Counted from the first letter of the stretch, positions 1-7,922 are shown. The stretch is DNA of 64,000 nucleotides from Halegenticoccus soli (GCF_002844195.1 NZ_PEND01000003.1:310001-374000); one strand, 5' to 3'. The notes: generated from the sequence alone by a model not told the origin. Numbers and translations: made by a program.

Positions 1-66
1 AATCATCGGAGAATGTTCGTCACACCGGTTACGTCACTTATTGCCTTCCCGGACGTAGTTGGGAAT

Positions 67-324
67 ATGGCCCGCAAAATCAAGTACAGTGACATTTCGA
101 CCTTGCTTGATGAAATTGATTATCCCATCAGACGGACTACAGCATCGGAAGAACTCTCCGATGTGAGGTTGATACTGGCCGACGGTGAGGCAAATCTAGG
201 TAAATTGGTTTTCAAGACCTCCCGTGAGTCGTTCGAATCGGCTGCCGATATTGAGTCCGAGCTCCACAACGTACTCCCACGGGAGGCGGTCGGGGAACCA
301 TATCAATCTGAGGGAGACGCGTAA
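67..324 (+). CDS. DUF5789-type small protein
   Basis: An 85-residue acidic protein. The chosen ATG is followed by MARKIKYSD, the typical opening of a small haloarchaeal family (DUF5789-like from memory), and the tail LPREAVGEPYQSEGDA is also typical. An upstream ATG at 13 would add 18 residues that do not look conserved. Function is unknown. A distant relative of the same fold is encoded at 60554-60874. No operon partner: the next gene begins 245 bases downstream. Confidence 0.75.
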   Translation: MARKIKYSDISTLLDEIDYPIRRTTASEELSDVRLILADGEANLGKLVFKTSRESFESAADIESELHNVLPREAVGEPYQSEGDA

Positions 325-569
325 CGACTCATATTCCGGGACCATAGGAAGACAGATTTGCCCAGGTCAGCGACTAACGACCATTTTGCATCCATACCGT
401 GACGGTCCAAGAAAAATATCACATCAGACAGCGGTAATCAACGCGTCAAGTACATACGACCACTGTGCTGAATCCATCCTCTATATTCAGCACGCCGCTT
501 CTAACAACGTCCAAAGAGTAGAGAGAATGAGTATCTGAATCCTTGTGCTAATCCCTAGCTGCCTCTGAC
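325..569. other. Intergenic region with palindromic repeat
   Basis: No convincing gene. The only clear structure is an inverted repeat at 465-493, GTGCTGAAT and ATTCAGCAC separated by 11 bases, which is one copy of the dispersed repeat described below. Confidence 0.5.
465..493. repeat. Dispersed palindrome, copy 1
   Basis: Perfect 9-base arms GTGCTGAAT/ATTCAGCAC with an 11-base spacer, about 80 bases before the next start codon. Related copies lie at about 5712, 34587, 37162, 52292, 54353, 55861, 55928 and 57295. Confidence 0.65.
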
Positions 570-914
570 ATGGAAATCCCCGTCTATATCGAACCCACAT
601 ATCGCCCTACCGAATTCCCGGGCGACCGCTTCACGAGCTATCTAATCCCACTCGTGCTGAACGCAGGCGATGTGGCGTGGCTCACGGGCGCGCACACAAC
701 CTGGGTTCGAACGACAGACTCTATCGACTGGGAACACACGTACACCGAAGCGTACATCGTGCTCAACCTAGCCTCTACCGTCGCCACCGTGACGCAAGCA
801 ACGTGCGATCTCACCACCGCAGAGGTTGCCGCTTACGCACAGGTCGCCGAGCAGGTCCTCGGCCAAGAGATCGTCTCCCTCAAGTTAGAAGTACATGCTT
901 CTGTGGAGCGTTGA
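570..914 (+). CDS. Hypothetical protein
   Basis: A 114-residue open frame with haloarchaeal codon use, starting MEIPVYIEPT. I recognise no domain; it has two mildly hydrophobic stretches but no clear membrane helix or metal motif. Its 3' end overlaps the next gene by 20 bases in another frame, so either the two are coupled or its C-terminus is not original. Function cannot be assigned. Confidence 0.45.
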   Translation: MEIPVYIEPTYRPTEFPGDRFTSYLIPLVLNAGDVAWLTGAHTTWVRTTDSIDWEHTYTEAYIVLNLASTVATVTQATCDLTTAEVAAYAQVAEQVLGQEIVSLKLEVHASVER

Positions 915-1356
915 CGATCCTCTGCCGAGTACCGAAGCGGATCCGAAAGAGGTGGCGCGCCAGTACGTCGAAGTAGTGTGGAACAGGGGTGACATCGACG
1001 CGCTGGACGGGATCCTGACTGCGCACCAACTCTACCACGATCCAACTGGCGACGCCGAGGAACCACTTTTGGAATTCAAGGACTTCATCCAGGGATATCG
1101 GCAGGCATTTCCAGATTTGCACCTTAAGGTAGATCGTTACATCGCCGAAGGCGACTCTGTCGCGTTTTGGGGCCGGACAACGGGTACTCACGAAGGATCG
1201 TTCATGGGACTCGACCCGACGGGCAAGACCATTGATATCATGGGAATCAATGTAGTCCGTGTTGAAGACGGGAAAATCGCTGAGCGGTGGGCCAACTTTG
1301 ATCTGTTCGGCCTCCTCCAGCAACTCGGAGCCAATCCACTTTCTGATAGAGATTAG
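895..1356 (+). CDS. SnoaL-like ester cyclase family protein
   Basis: A 153-residue protein with the cone-shaped SnoaL/NTF2-like pattern: an N-terminal helix with VEVVWNRGDIDALDGILT, then FIQGYRQAFPDLHLKVDRYIAEGDSVAFWGRTTGTH and a closing strand VEDGKIAERWANFD. Members are often polyketide cyclases or steroid-isomerase-like enzymes, but most stand-alone haloarchaeal copies have no known substrate. The Asp/His residues of the pocket (FPDLH, TGTHEG) are kept, so it is probably folded and functional. It stands alone on its strand. The bases just after its stop (1351-1375) resemble those after the fragment at 52068-52247. Confidence 0.8.
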   Translation: MLLWSVDDPLPSTEADPKEVARQYVEVVWNRGDIDALDGILTAHQLYHDPTGDAEEPLLEFKDFIQGYRQAFPDLHLKVDRYIAEGDSVAFWGRTTGTHEGSFMGLDPTGKTIDIMGINVVRVEDGKIAERWANFDLFGLLQQLGANPLSDRD

Positions 1357-1521
1357 CGGAAGTCTTCGTACGCTTCGGTGTGGCAGAATGCCGACCTCTC
1401 GAAATCGTCGTGCAAGCTGCAGAGGATGCATGCAGTTGAGCGCTAAGTGACATCCTCGCCCGGCGTGAACGCCGGGGCTTCCACCACGGGTGGAATACCA
1501 GCAACGTGCTGGATTAAGGTT

Positions 1522-2841
1522 TCAAGACGTATGCGCGTCACCGGTCTCCGGCTCCGTCCCCGCTCCCACCGCTGGTGAGTTAGACGAAACCTTGTCATCG
1601 GAAGCCCGCCTCTCGGACGGGAAGCCCTCACTCGGTGACGTGTCTTCGTGGGCCTGCCACTGGCCCCCACTCCGAGGCGAGTCATCGCCTGCCGATATCC
1701 AAGGCAGGCTTTCTCCCCACGGATTCAGCCGATTAGCTATGTTCGCTGCTGCGTTCAAATCCGCTTGATACTCCGACACCCAACATGCCTCGTTCGTACA
1801 TCGGAACGTGCCCTGATGCGGTCGATACCCGATGTGCTGACAGGCGTGACATGTTTTCGACGTGTGATGCGGATGCACGTATTCCACAGGAATTCCGCGT
1901 TCCGCTGCCTTATCCTCGATGCGTGACTGCAACCGAGAGAGCAGCCACTTTCCGAGACGTCGATTCCAATACTTCCCAATGCCCTCGTCCGTGATACCAT
2001 CGAGGTATTCGAGGACCATAATCGGGTTCTCGAACTGTGACGTGTATTCGACGGCTCGTGTGGAGGCTTTCTCGATCTCGTCTTCGATGGCGTCTTGCCA
2101 CCGCCCCCACACGAGATCGTCCAAGAGATTCGACGCGTCGCGTGGTTTCAAGCGGTCTTCAGCAGAGACTTGTTTCTGTCGGAGGTGTCGGACGCGACCA
2201 CCATCCACGAACAACGGGTCAACGGGCGTGTCGTCTCGGAGGGCACAGCCCACCAAGAGTTTCGATTCGCCCACGTCGAACCCGACAGGAGTCACATCGT
2301 CACTTTCACACGAAAACGAGTGGTCGGCTTCCACTTCGTAGTTCGCCGTGACGTGCAACACCCATTGATTTCCGTCGCGTTGCAGGCGGAGTTCGCCAGC
2401 CCATACGCTGTCGTCTTCGTCGTCGATGAGTGCGTGCCACCAGTCTTCTTGCTTGGGATTCAATTGGAGTGGAATTCAGAAGTTCGTTCCATGACCGGAA
2501 AGCGGGACTTCCCAGCAGATTTCGTGGTGGCGATCTTCATCGTGGTCGAAGACGGCTGCGTTGTTGGCGTAGCGGATTGGATGAGTGTCTGCGAGTTGCT
2601 TTGCATCATACGTGTCCTCGTCCAGGAGGTTTGGAACGTACTTTTTGAGTGCGTTTTTCGAGTGCCAGTTGAGGTCTTCACCGCTAACGACCTCGTTCAC
2701 AGCAGTCATCGTGTCGCACTCGTCATTGAAACTGCGACGAAGCAACGATTCGTATCGTTCGTGTTCGTCGTGGAGTTTGCACTGCTTGTGCTGAGTGGGT
2801 GGGGCAAGATACGTTTCGAGCGTCTTGCACTCCTCCCTCAT
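1522..2841 (-). pseudogene. tnpB: tnpB (RNA-guided nuclease) with in-frame TGA
   Basis: TnpB is the IS200/IS605-family RNA-guided DNA nuclease. Read on the minus strand from 2841, one frame runs to 1522 apart from a single TGA at 2476-2478; the residue after GTNF is probably Trp by comparison with relatives. The RuvC parts are present: the first Asp in GFDVGESK, the Glu in VLEYLDG, a CHAC...CTNEAC zinc ribbon and the last Asp in EYQADLNAAANIA. The C-terminal tail of about 60 residues is encoded inside the element's right-end RNA region. A shortened protein starting after the stop (from 2463) would lack the N-terminal recognition part, so this copy is probably inactive. Confidence 0.85.
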
Positions 2842-2975
2842 TCGCCAGTAGCGTTGAGTCCTTGTTCCACGAGTTCGGCGTAGGCGAAGTCCATTCGCAG
2901 GCCGTTCTCTCGGGAGTATTCTTTTACTCGCTCGTGGAGCGGGCTTCCACGTTCGATGGCGATGTCAACACGCAT
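2838..2975 (-). CDS. Small ORF coupled to tnpB
   Basis: A 45-residue ORF, MRVDIAIERG...VEQGLNATGE, whose stop overlaps the tnpB start as ATGA. A TATA-like TTAAAAG at 3003-3009 lies about 28 bases from its ATG, suggesting it heads a leaderless transcript that also carries tnpB. Its pattern of a short strand followed by helices is reminiscent of ribbon-helix-helix DNA-binding proteins, but I cannot assign a family. It is intact although its tnpB partner is broken. Confidence 0.55.
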   Translation of the reverse strand: MRVDIAIERGSPLHERVKEYSRENGLRMDFAYAELVEQGLNATGE

Positions 2976-3130
2976 CCGTTTTACGGTACGTTTCTTCGTA
3001 CCTTAAAAGTTCGTGTTACGGTGGGGTATTCGATTGGCTGTTGTTCGTGGTTTGCGTAGTCGAGTGACGCGATTCACACCCGCCGTGAACGGCGGGATTC
3101 TTTCGCTGCTAAAAGATAGAGGTGATGAGG

Positions 3131-3781
3131 TTATCGCGATGTTGAATCCTCCTCCATCGAAGCCTCCTCCATGAACTCCTTTATTATTGCACCTTCGGCC
3201 CGGTGGAGAATGCCGCTCGCCGTCGCCTTATTGACATTGAGCGCATCTGCGAGGTCGGTGAGCGAACTGCCGCGTGGTGAGTCGTAGTACCCACGTTCGA
3301 GTGCTTTAGATACGAATTCTCGCTGGCGTTCGGTGAGCAGCTCGGTTGGGTCGTGCGACTGAGTTACGGATAGAAGTTCATACTTCACGCCCACCGCATC
3401 GAGTTGATCTTTGAACGCCGAGAGCCGATCATGGGTAGTGGTAGACTCGGCGTGGATCCAACCATCACGAAGCACCAACGGAAATGGAGGTGGGTTTCCA
3501 GATTCCCTTGCAGCTATTCCTGCGCCTGGCTCGGAGTCTTGGAGAAACTGGATAACTGCTTTGTGGTCGTCAATGTGAAGTACCTCGTATGTGAGTACCT
3601 CCGAATCATTCTCGAGAATGTCGGTCACTGTCCCCGGTTCAAGCGATTCGATTTCAACAAGGGTCATGTGTCCTGTATCTGTCGAGATGGACGTCAGGAT
3701 ACGGAACGTGGCATCCGGGTATGCTTTCGACAGCTCGGCGAGACTCCCAGATGCTTCAACCTTCATTCGGACTTTCGGCAT
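3131..3781 (-). CDS. HTH_10 (bacterio-opsin activator-like) regulator, locus 1
   Basis: A 216-residue transcription regulator. Residues 1-150 form the variable sensory part; the C-terminus from LLTERQREFVSKALERGYYDSPRG through LADALNVNKATASGILHRAEGAIIKEF is the HTH_10 domain typical of Bat-like regulators. It is clearly paralogous to the protein at 52368-52997 (shared starts MPKVRMKV/MPRVRLKV, GYYDSPRG/GYYDNPRG, HRAEGAIIK/HRAEGEIIK). The palindrome AACATGTT lies 40 bases before its start, and the downstream neighbours on the same strand (transcribed towards it) are a membrane protein and a halocyanin. It lacks visible Cys clusters or PAS/GAF domains, so its signal is unknown. It probably regulates itself and the halocyanin genes. 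Confidence 0.85.
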   Translation of the reverse strand: MPKVRMKVEASGSLAELSKAYPDATFRILTSISTDTGHMTLVEIESLEPGTVTDILENDSEVLTYEVLHIDDHKAVIQFLQDSEPGAGIAARESGNPPPFPLVLRDGWIHAESTTTHDRLSAFKDQLDAVGVKYELLSVTQSHDPTELLTERQREFVSKALERGYYDSPRGSSLTDLADALNVNKATASGILHRAEGAIIKEFMEEASMEEDSTSR

Positions 3782-3820
3782 ACTGTTTCAGAGGTCAGCC
3801 ACCTATTCAGCGATAACGCA

Positions 3821-3828
3821 AACATGTT
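3821..3828. promoter_or_regulatory. AACATGTT operator, site 1
   Basis: Core AACATGTT within CGCAAACATGTTCGCG, a near-perfect 16-base palindrome, exactly 40 bases upstream of the HTH_10 start at 3781. The paralogous regulator at 52997 has the same core at the same distance. Confidence 0.6.
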
Positions 3829-3851
3829 CGCGTTCGTCGAATGCTTGAAGT

Positions 3852-4658
3852 TCAACTCAATTCGGTCAGGGTGTCCCCACTCCTCCGGTGGCTCACCTCT
3901 CCAGCTACGATGAGCCCCGCAGCCCAGATGATGGCGAGTCCACCCCATATTGGCCCGGCACTTGACGCGAGCGCAGGATGTAGTATGGAGGTGACCCCAA
4001 GTACACCTACGAATCCTGCGGCACTCCAGAGCGGGATCCGCCAGCCGACGGGTTTCACACTGGCCAGCAGCCCCAACAGCAGGACGAGCAGGGAATACGT
4101 AACCATGTCCGCGTAGTGGTCAAGCTGAGCGTGGACGTCCCCTGACGCCTGGAGAGCATACTGATCTGCTGCGTAGATGGTGAATGGAATCCCCGCGAGG
4201 ACGACTAACCCGACCAGAACGGGACTGACCGAGCCCGCTGTCCGAACCCGGAGGACATCCCAGCCAGCGGGGTGCAGTGCAAAGTCTACCAACAACAAGC
4301 CGCCTAGGATCAACGCGGACGGGAAGATGAACCCCGTTAGGAAGTTCGATCCGGTGATGACAATGTTGACGAGCACGGCTTGCTGGATCCCCGCGACCCG
4401 TCTCTCGGGTTCATAGAGTTGGACGAGGAGTCCGAAGACGACCGTCCAGAGTATCGTGACGAGCGCGAGGTCGTGGAGGTGGTGAACCCCTGGCTCACTA
4501 ACAGTCCAGGCTGTGAAGATGAACGCGAGCGTGTCACCAAGGAAGGCCGTCATGAGTGCGAGGATCGTCACAATCGTCACGTAGAACGCGACGCGACGGA
4601 GGCCCCCAGCTTCTCGAAGTAGCTCCATTGATCGCTTCTGAGTTGTGTCAGCGGTCAT
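3852..4658 (-). CDS. Polytopic membrane protein next to halocyanin
   Basis: A 268-residue integral membrane protein with about seven or eight hydrophobic helices (for example VAFYVTIVTILALMTAFLG, VTYSLLVLLLGLLASV, WGGLAIIWAAGLIVAG). No transporter signature or haem-binding His pattern that I recognise. Its start overlaps the stop of the halocyanin gene as ATGA, so the two are co-translated; it may anchor, or exchange electrons with, the copper protein. Its 3' end lies 71 bases before the start of the HTH_10 gene. The family is unknown to me. Confidence 0.75.
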   Translation of the reverse strand: MTADTTQKRSMELLREAGGLRRVAFYVTIVTILALMTAFLGDTLAFIFTAWTVSEPGVHHLHDLALVTILWTVVFGLLVQLYEPERRVAGIQQAVLVNIVITGSNFLTGFIFPSALILGGLLLVDFALHPAGWDVLRVRTAGSVSPVLVGLVVLAGIPFTIYAADQYALQASGDVHAQLDHYADMVTYSLLVLLLGLLASVKPVGWRIPLWSAAGFVGVLGVTSILHPALASSAGPIWGGLAIIWAAGLIVAGEVSHRRSGDTLTELS

Positions 4659-5137
4659 TGGCCCTGTGCGCTTCCGTGCCCAGATTCTGCTGATGGTTCG
4701 ATGATGATGGTGCCGGTCATCCCGGCCTGCTCGTGGGGGATGCAGAAGTAGTCGTACTCGCCAGGCACTTCGAACGTGTGGCTGTATTCCTCGCCCTGGT
4801 AGAGGACACCAGCACCCTCGGATGCTCCCCTTCGGGCGGCCGCCTCGGTCATGAAGTTACCACTGGCGAAGTACTCCGCTTCTCGTGGGAGCTCCTCCTC
4901 ATAGGCGGTTACCGTGTGCGGAGCGTACCCCACGGTCCGCCAGACGACCGTCTCTCTAGCAGGAATCGTGGCCCTGTCAGGTTCGAATCGGTTATCGTCA
5001 GTCATCTCGATGAGTGTTCCGTCCACGTCCGGGGATGCAGCACCAGAGGACCCTATGCCGAGACATCCTGCGCTTGAAAGGCCGATGGCAACCCCACCAC
5101 CGACACAAATGTCTTGGAGGATTTCACGCCGATACAT
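4655..5137 (-). CDS. Halocyanin-like blue copper lipoprotein, locus 1
   Basis: A 160-residue type 1 copper protein exposed on the outer face of the membrane. The N-terminus has a signal-like stretch with the lipobox SSAGC, so it is likely lipid-anchored. Copper ligands fit the plastocyanin pattern: His in APHTVT, then Cys, His and Met in YFCIPHEQAGMTG. Such proteins shuttle electrons between membrane complexes. It is the first gene of a two-gene operon with the following membrane protein (4-base overlap). Its 5' region holds an AACATGTT site at 5276-5283, about 140 bases from the start. Confidence 0.9.
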   Translation of the reverse strand: MYRREILQDICVGGGVAIGLSSAGCLGIGSSGAASPDVDGTLIEMTDDNRFEPDRATIPARETVVWRTVGYAPHTVTAYEEELPREAEYFASGNFMTEAAARRGASEGAGVLYQGEEYSHTFEVPGEYDYFCIPHEQAGMTGTIIIEPSAESGHGSAQGQ

Positions 5138-5275
5138 TAGCTACTCCTCAGGTCTGTTGAGCGAAGGTGTCCCTCGACAAGGGCCTGGGCAGGTTGGCTT
5201 TCTTCACATTCGGTTGGTCGCGTGATTCGCGCCATGGCAGAGGGAAGGGACCGAATCTTCGTGGATATTGGCGCA

Positions 5276-5283
5276 AACATGTT
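5276..5283. promoter_or_regulatory. AACATGTT operator, site 2
   Basis: Core inside GCGCAAACATGTTTCCC, between the divergent halocyanin gene (start 5137) and the small membrane protein gene (start 5429); 83 bases from site 3. Confidence 0.55.
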
Positions 5284-5358
5284 TCCCTCCTTGTGACGGC
5301 GCTACTCTGTCGGCTGCAGATGGATTTTCGACGGCAAGGAGACAATGCAGCAGAGGGC

Positions 5359-5366
5359 AACATGTT
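5359..5366. promoter_or_regulatory. AACATGTT operator, site 3
   Basis: Lies in GGCAACATGTTTCCGAGAAT, 63 bases before the ATG at 5429. The same block, apart from two bases, occurs at 53121-53138 before the membrane protein of locus 2. Confidence 0.6.
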
Positions 5367-5428
5367 TCCGAGAATTGCTATTGGAATTGGCGACAACGTC
5401 CAATCTGCAACCCCTGACCGATGAATCC

Positions 5429-5665
5429 ATGACTGAGACGACCAGGAAGAATGCTCCCGGACAGGTACTATTCGACGTTCCATGGACCCGAGTTGAAGGG
5501 GTGCTGGCCGTTGGAGCCCTCCTCACCTCGTTCATATGGTTCCTCGGGATGCCTACGGGAATGGCGATCGGAGTCGGCTTCGGACTCGTCCTCCTCCTCG
5601 ACTTCTTTCGTGCATTGATCTTTGACTCTGCACGGTCCAGTGGGTCACGATTCACCCCCACCTGA
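5429..5665 (+). CDS. Small two-helix membrane protein
   Basis: A 78-residue protein starting MTETTRKNAPG with two hydrophobic helices (VEGVLAVGALLTSFIWFLGM and MAIGVGFGLVLLLDFFRAL). This ATG was preferred over one at 5345 because the earlier one would put the AACATGTT block inside the gene. Function unknown. It is divergent from the halocyanin operon and appears to share its control region. Confidence 0.6.
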   Translation: MTETTRKNAPGQVLFDVPWTRVEGVLAVGALLTSFIWFLGMPTGMAIGVGFGLVLLLDFFRALIFDSARSSGSRFTPT

Positions 5666-5989
5666 ATTCTCCAATCAGTAGCTCTTCATCTCCCAGTTCA
5701 CTAACATCAGCCGTGCAAGATACGCGCCCTCGATTCAGCACGATCTACCTACCAGTCACAGGGAAGTACATCAGTCGAATGTATGGGAACTGCTGCTAAT
5801 CCCTCTGAGTAGTATTCCATTGGTGCAGTGGGTTCTCATGAGCGTGACTCCGGGAGATGAGCTAATTGGCGTGTGTCCGTGGAGGGCTGATTAGTCTGGG
5901 ACCCCTTCGGCACGGACCACTTGCGGGATGTGTGGTTGTCGGTATATGTTTTGTGGTGAAATTTCTCCTCAACCACTAAGTGTAGAGAC
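5666..5989. other. Intergenic region
   Basis: No gene seen. It carries a copy of the dispersed palindrome (about 5712-5742) and the end of a decayed polymerase gene follows. Confidence 0.4.
5712..5742. repeat. Dispersed palindrome, copy 2
   Basis: Degenerate left arm GTGCAAGATACGCGCC and right arm GATTCAGCAC, 47 bases after the stop of the small membrane protein gene. Confidence 0.5.
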
Positions 5990-6958
5990 TCACCGGGAGT
6001 CAAACGCCGATAGCGTCGGCGTTGTCTGCTCCACCAAGTACCCTGCAACCTCAGCGCGACGCCACCCGAGCGATGCCAACACGCATTCTGTCGTCCGAAG
6101 CAATTGATCCGCGTAAAACGCTGTATCGTACCGCTTTGACGCTTCATACGCAAGCGCAATGCGATCGCAAGAGCGCTTCGAATCGTTGACGACCACGTAG
6201 GACACATTCTGGCCTGGCTGCGGATTTAATCCCACATCGTCGGCCCGTTCAAGCGCGGCAACCGTCCGCGTGTACTGCTGATACTCCTCCACGTGGTTCG
6301 ACGCACGATTGTTGATCGTGAGCCTCTGGGGATCGACCTCACCACCACGAAGCTCCGCTAGTCGTCGGCCCAGTCAATCATACACCGCTTCCGGTGACCG
6401 ATAGTGATCCACCGTCTCGATCAACTCCTGCTGGACATCTGCAATCCATGCTAGCGTCGAGCGTTGCCGACACTCGATCCCTCGGGACTTGTACTCCGCA
6501 TCTTCGCTGCCTGTCCCTGCGACCGTCCCGAAGTACTTAGTGAGCGCACCTCGCTCGCTATCGCGCAGCGGGACGAACGCCACCTACTCGAATGCCGCCC
6601 CGTACTCAAGCTGGATGCCCACACGGTCAGTAATCGCCGCTGCAAGCTCCTCCAGTGGCGTTTGTTCTTCATCGTCAATTGCGGTCACCCACAAACTATC
6701 GACAATGCCGTGAACCAAGCACCACCCGTTCGCTTCGAACACTGCCTCTGCGTCGAGTAGGATATCCCGTGCGTAGGCGTTGATCGCTTCGTGGCACTCG
6801 ATCCGTCCAAATTTTGCGTTCGAGAATCCTTGATAGCCGAAGCAACTGACCAGAATCCACTTGATTGCATCTGACCGGGCTTGCTGTGTCGTGGCCCACT
6901 CTGGCTCGTCTGTCCCGCGGATCTCTCGCTTGAACGCGTCGCGGGCGTCGATCAGCGG
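5990..6958 (-). pseudogene. polB: Family B DNA polymerase, C-terminal remnant
   Basis: The minus-strand frame carries the palm region of a plasmid-type haloarchaeal family B polymerase: the motif B-like segment CFGYQGFSNAKFGRIECHEA, the motif C-like HGIVDSLWVT, and the trailing YQQYTRTVAALERADD...YEASKRYDTAFYADQLL. The N-terminal half is missing; the coding starts abruptly at 6958 where an MFS fragment ends. The frame also has a TAG at 6584-6586 and a TGA at 6371-6373. It cannot encode an active polymerase. A matching N-terminal polymerase piece lies at 31714-32070, so an ancestral gene may have been broken and dispersed. Confidence 0.8.
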
Positions 6959-7132
6959 TTAAAGCATGTCAATCGGGAGGAGAAAGACGGCGTAACCGAG
7001 CGTGAATGCCGTGACGACGAGCCCAACCGCGAACCGGCTGAGGCCGAGCACGTCCCGGAAGAACTGTGTCGCGGCGAAAACCGCGTAGTAACAGGCGCTG
7101 GCGGATACCTGCCACAGCGTGACGTGCGACAC
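6959..7132 (-). pseudogene. MFS transporter N-terminal remnant
   Basis: About 57 residues ([22 protein letters not shown]...LGYAVFLLP) match the first two helices of the intact MFS protein at 11013-12266. The frame ends in TAA exactly where the polymerase remnant begins, so this is a recombination junction. Confidence 0.75.
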
Positions 7133-7321
7133 CGTCCGCTAGTACGATCGGTCCATCGGACGTCGCGTTTTCGACGGAAACCTCTCACCGTGCCGGAGCC
7201 GGCAAACGTGGGAACGAACGCAGGTCAGCGCCAGTGGTCAAGCACGCGCGACGTCCATCTACACCGACGAGGAGTGCGAGTGTCGGCGAGATGGCCGCAC
7301 AGGCCGTCACGTCCACCCGTC

Positions 7322-7696
7322 TCACTCGCCGTCCCACTCGCCGCCGACGCGGTCGACCCCCATCATCGCTTCCCCCGGGTGTTCGGTGAACACGACCTTC
7401 ATGTTCTCGTCGGGGACGTCGAATGTGGCCGCGACGTGTTCCATGACCGCCAGCGCGAACGCACGCTTGCGCTCGAACGGCCGGCCTCGACGGATCTCGG
7501 CGTCCAGGAACAGCAGTGGCCCCTCGACGGCGCGACCGAGGTAGAGATCCGCGGAGGCCCGGTCGCGTATCGTCACGGCGACGTGGCCCGCGGTCGTCGC
7601 CATCTCCGTCGTGTACAGTTCTGTCACCGTCTCCGCGAACGATGCCTTCTCTTCGGCCGACAACGATACCGTGGTGTCGAACTGCAGTAGCGGCAT
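7322..7696 (-). CDS. Tautomerase-superfamily protein
   Basis: A 124-residue protein opening MPLLQFDTTVSLSAEEK. Proline 2 is the catalytic base of 4-oxalocrotonate tautomerase/MIF-like enzymes once Met is removed. The pattern of a strand, the helix KASFAETVTELY, a strand and a second repeat unit fits a two-domain member. The physiological substrate is unknown. It has no co-directional partner, and lies between remnants and a zinc-finger ORF. Confidence 0.75.
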   Translation of the reverse strand: MPLLQFDTTVSLSAEEKASFAETVTELYTTEMATTAGHVAVTIRDRASADLYLGRAVEGPLLFLDAEIRRGRPFERKRAFALAVMEHVAATFDVPDENMKVVFTEHPGEAMMGVDRVGGEWDGE

Positions 7697-7835
7697 GCTA
7701 CGACTCGCCTCGTGTCGGTCTTATTCGTTCCGCCGCGCTGCTCGTGCTGGCTCGTCGAGACGGTTGACCGCGGGCGAACGCTCATCCCATCGACGGCGAC
7801 GGAGCCCTCGATCCTGCTGCCGGCGGTGGGATCGG

Positions 7836-7922
7836 TCAGTCAGGATGCCTCTGTACGAGGTGTTCGTCCCGTTCCTCTTCGCTATCGAACGTCTCGCCAC
7901 ACACGGGACACTCGATCGCCAT
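7836..7922 (-). CDS. 28-residue C2H2 zinc-finger microprotein
   Basis: The ORF reads MAIECPVCGETFDSEEERDEHLVQRHPD, but in shorter form: a single C-X2-C...H-X4-H finger and nothing else (Cys 5, Cys 8, His 21, His 26). Haloarchaea have many tiny zinc-finger proteins, several shown to matter for growth phenotypes. No partner gene is obvious; the flanking 7700-8180 region has no other convincing coding. Confidence 0.6.
   Translation of the reverse strand: MAIECPVCGETFDSEEERDEHLVQRHPD

Larger units (their letters stand above)
1447..3115 (-). mobile_element. IS1341-type (tnpB-only) element, decayed
   Basis: Bounded by two hairpins: CCCGGCGT/ACGCCGGG at 1459-1476 next to GTGAC at the tnpB 3' side, and CCCGCCGT/ACGGCGGG at 3079-3096 next to GATTCAC at the 5' side. 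Inside are a small leading ORF and a tnpB gene broken by one stop codon; there is no tnpA. The exact ends are estimates from the hairpins. Similar hairpins occur at 32283-32300 and 49191-49208. Confidence 0.7.

Noticed and set aside
702-712. GGTTCGAAC resembling a tRNA T-loop
   Set aside because: No matching acceptor, D or anticodon stems around it, and it lies in an open reading frame. Similar hits (for example 4980) are also in coding sequence.
6881-7690. Long plus-strand open frame of about 269 residues
   Set aside because: It is the antisense of the tautomerase gene and of the polB and MFS remnants; composition is Arg-rich and resembles no family.
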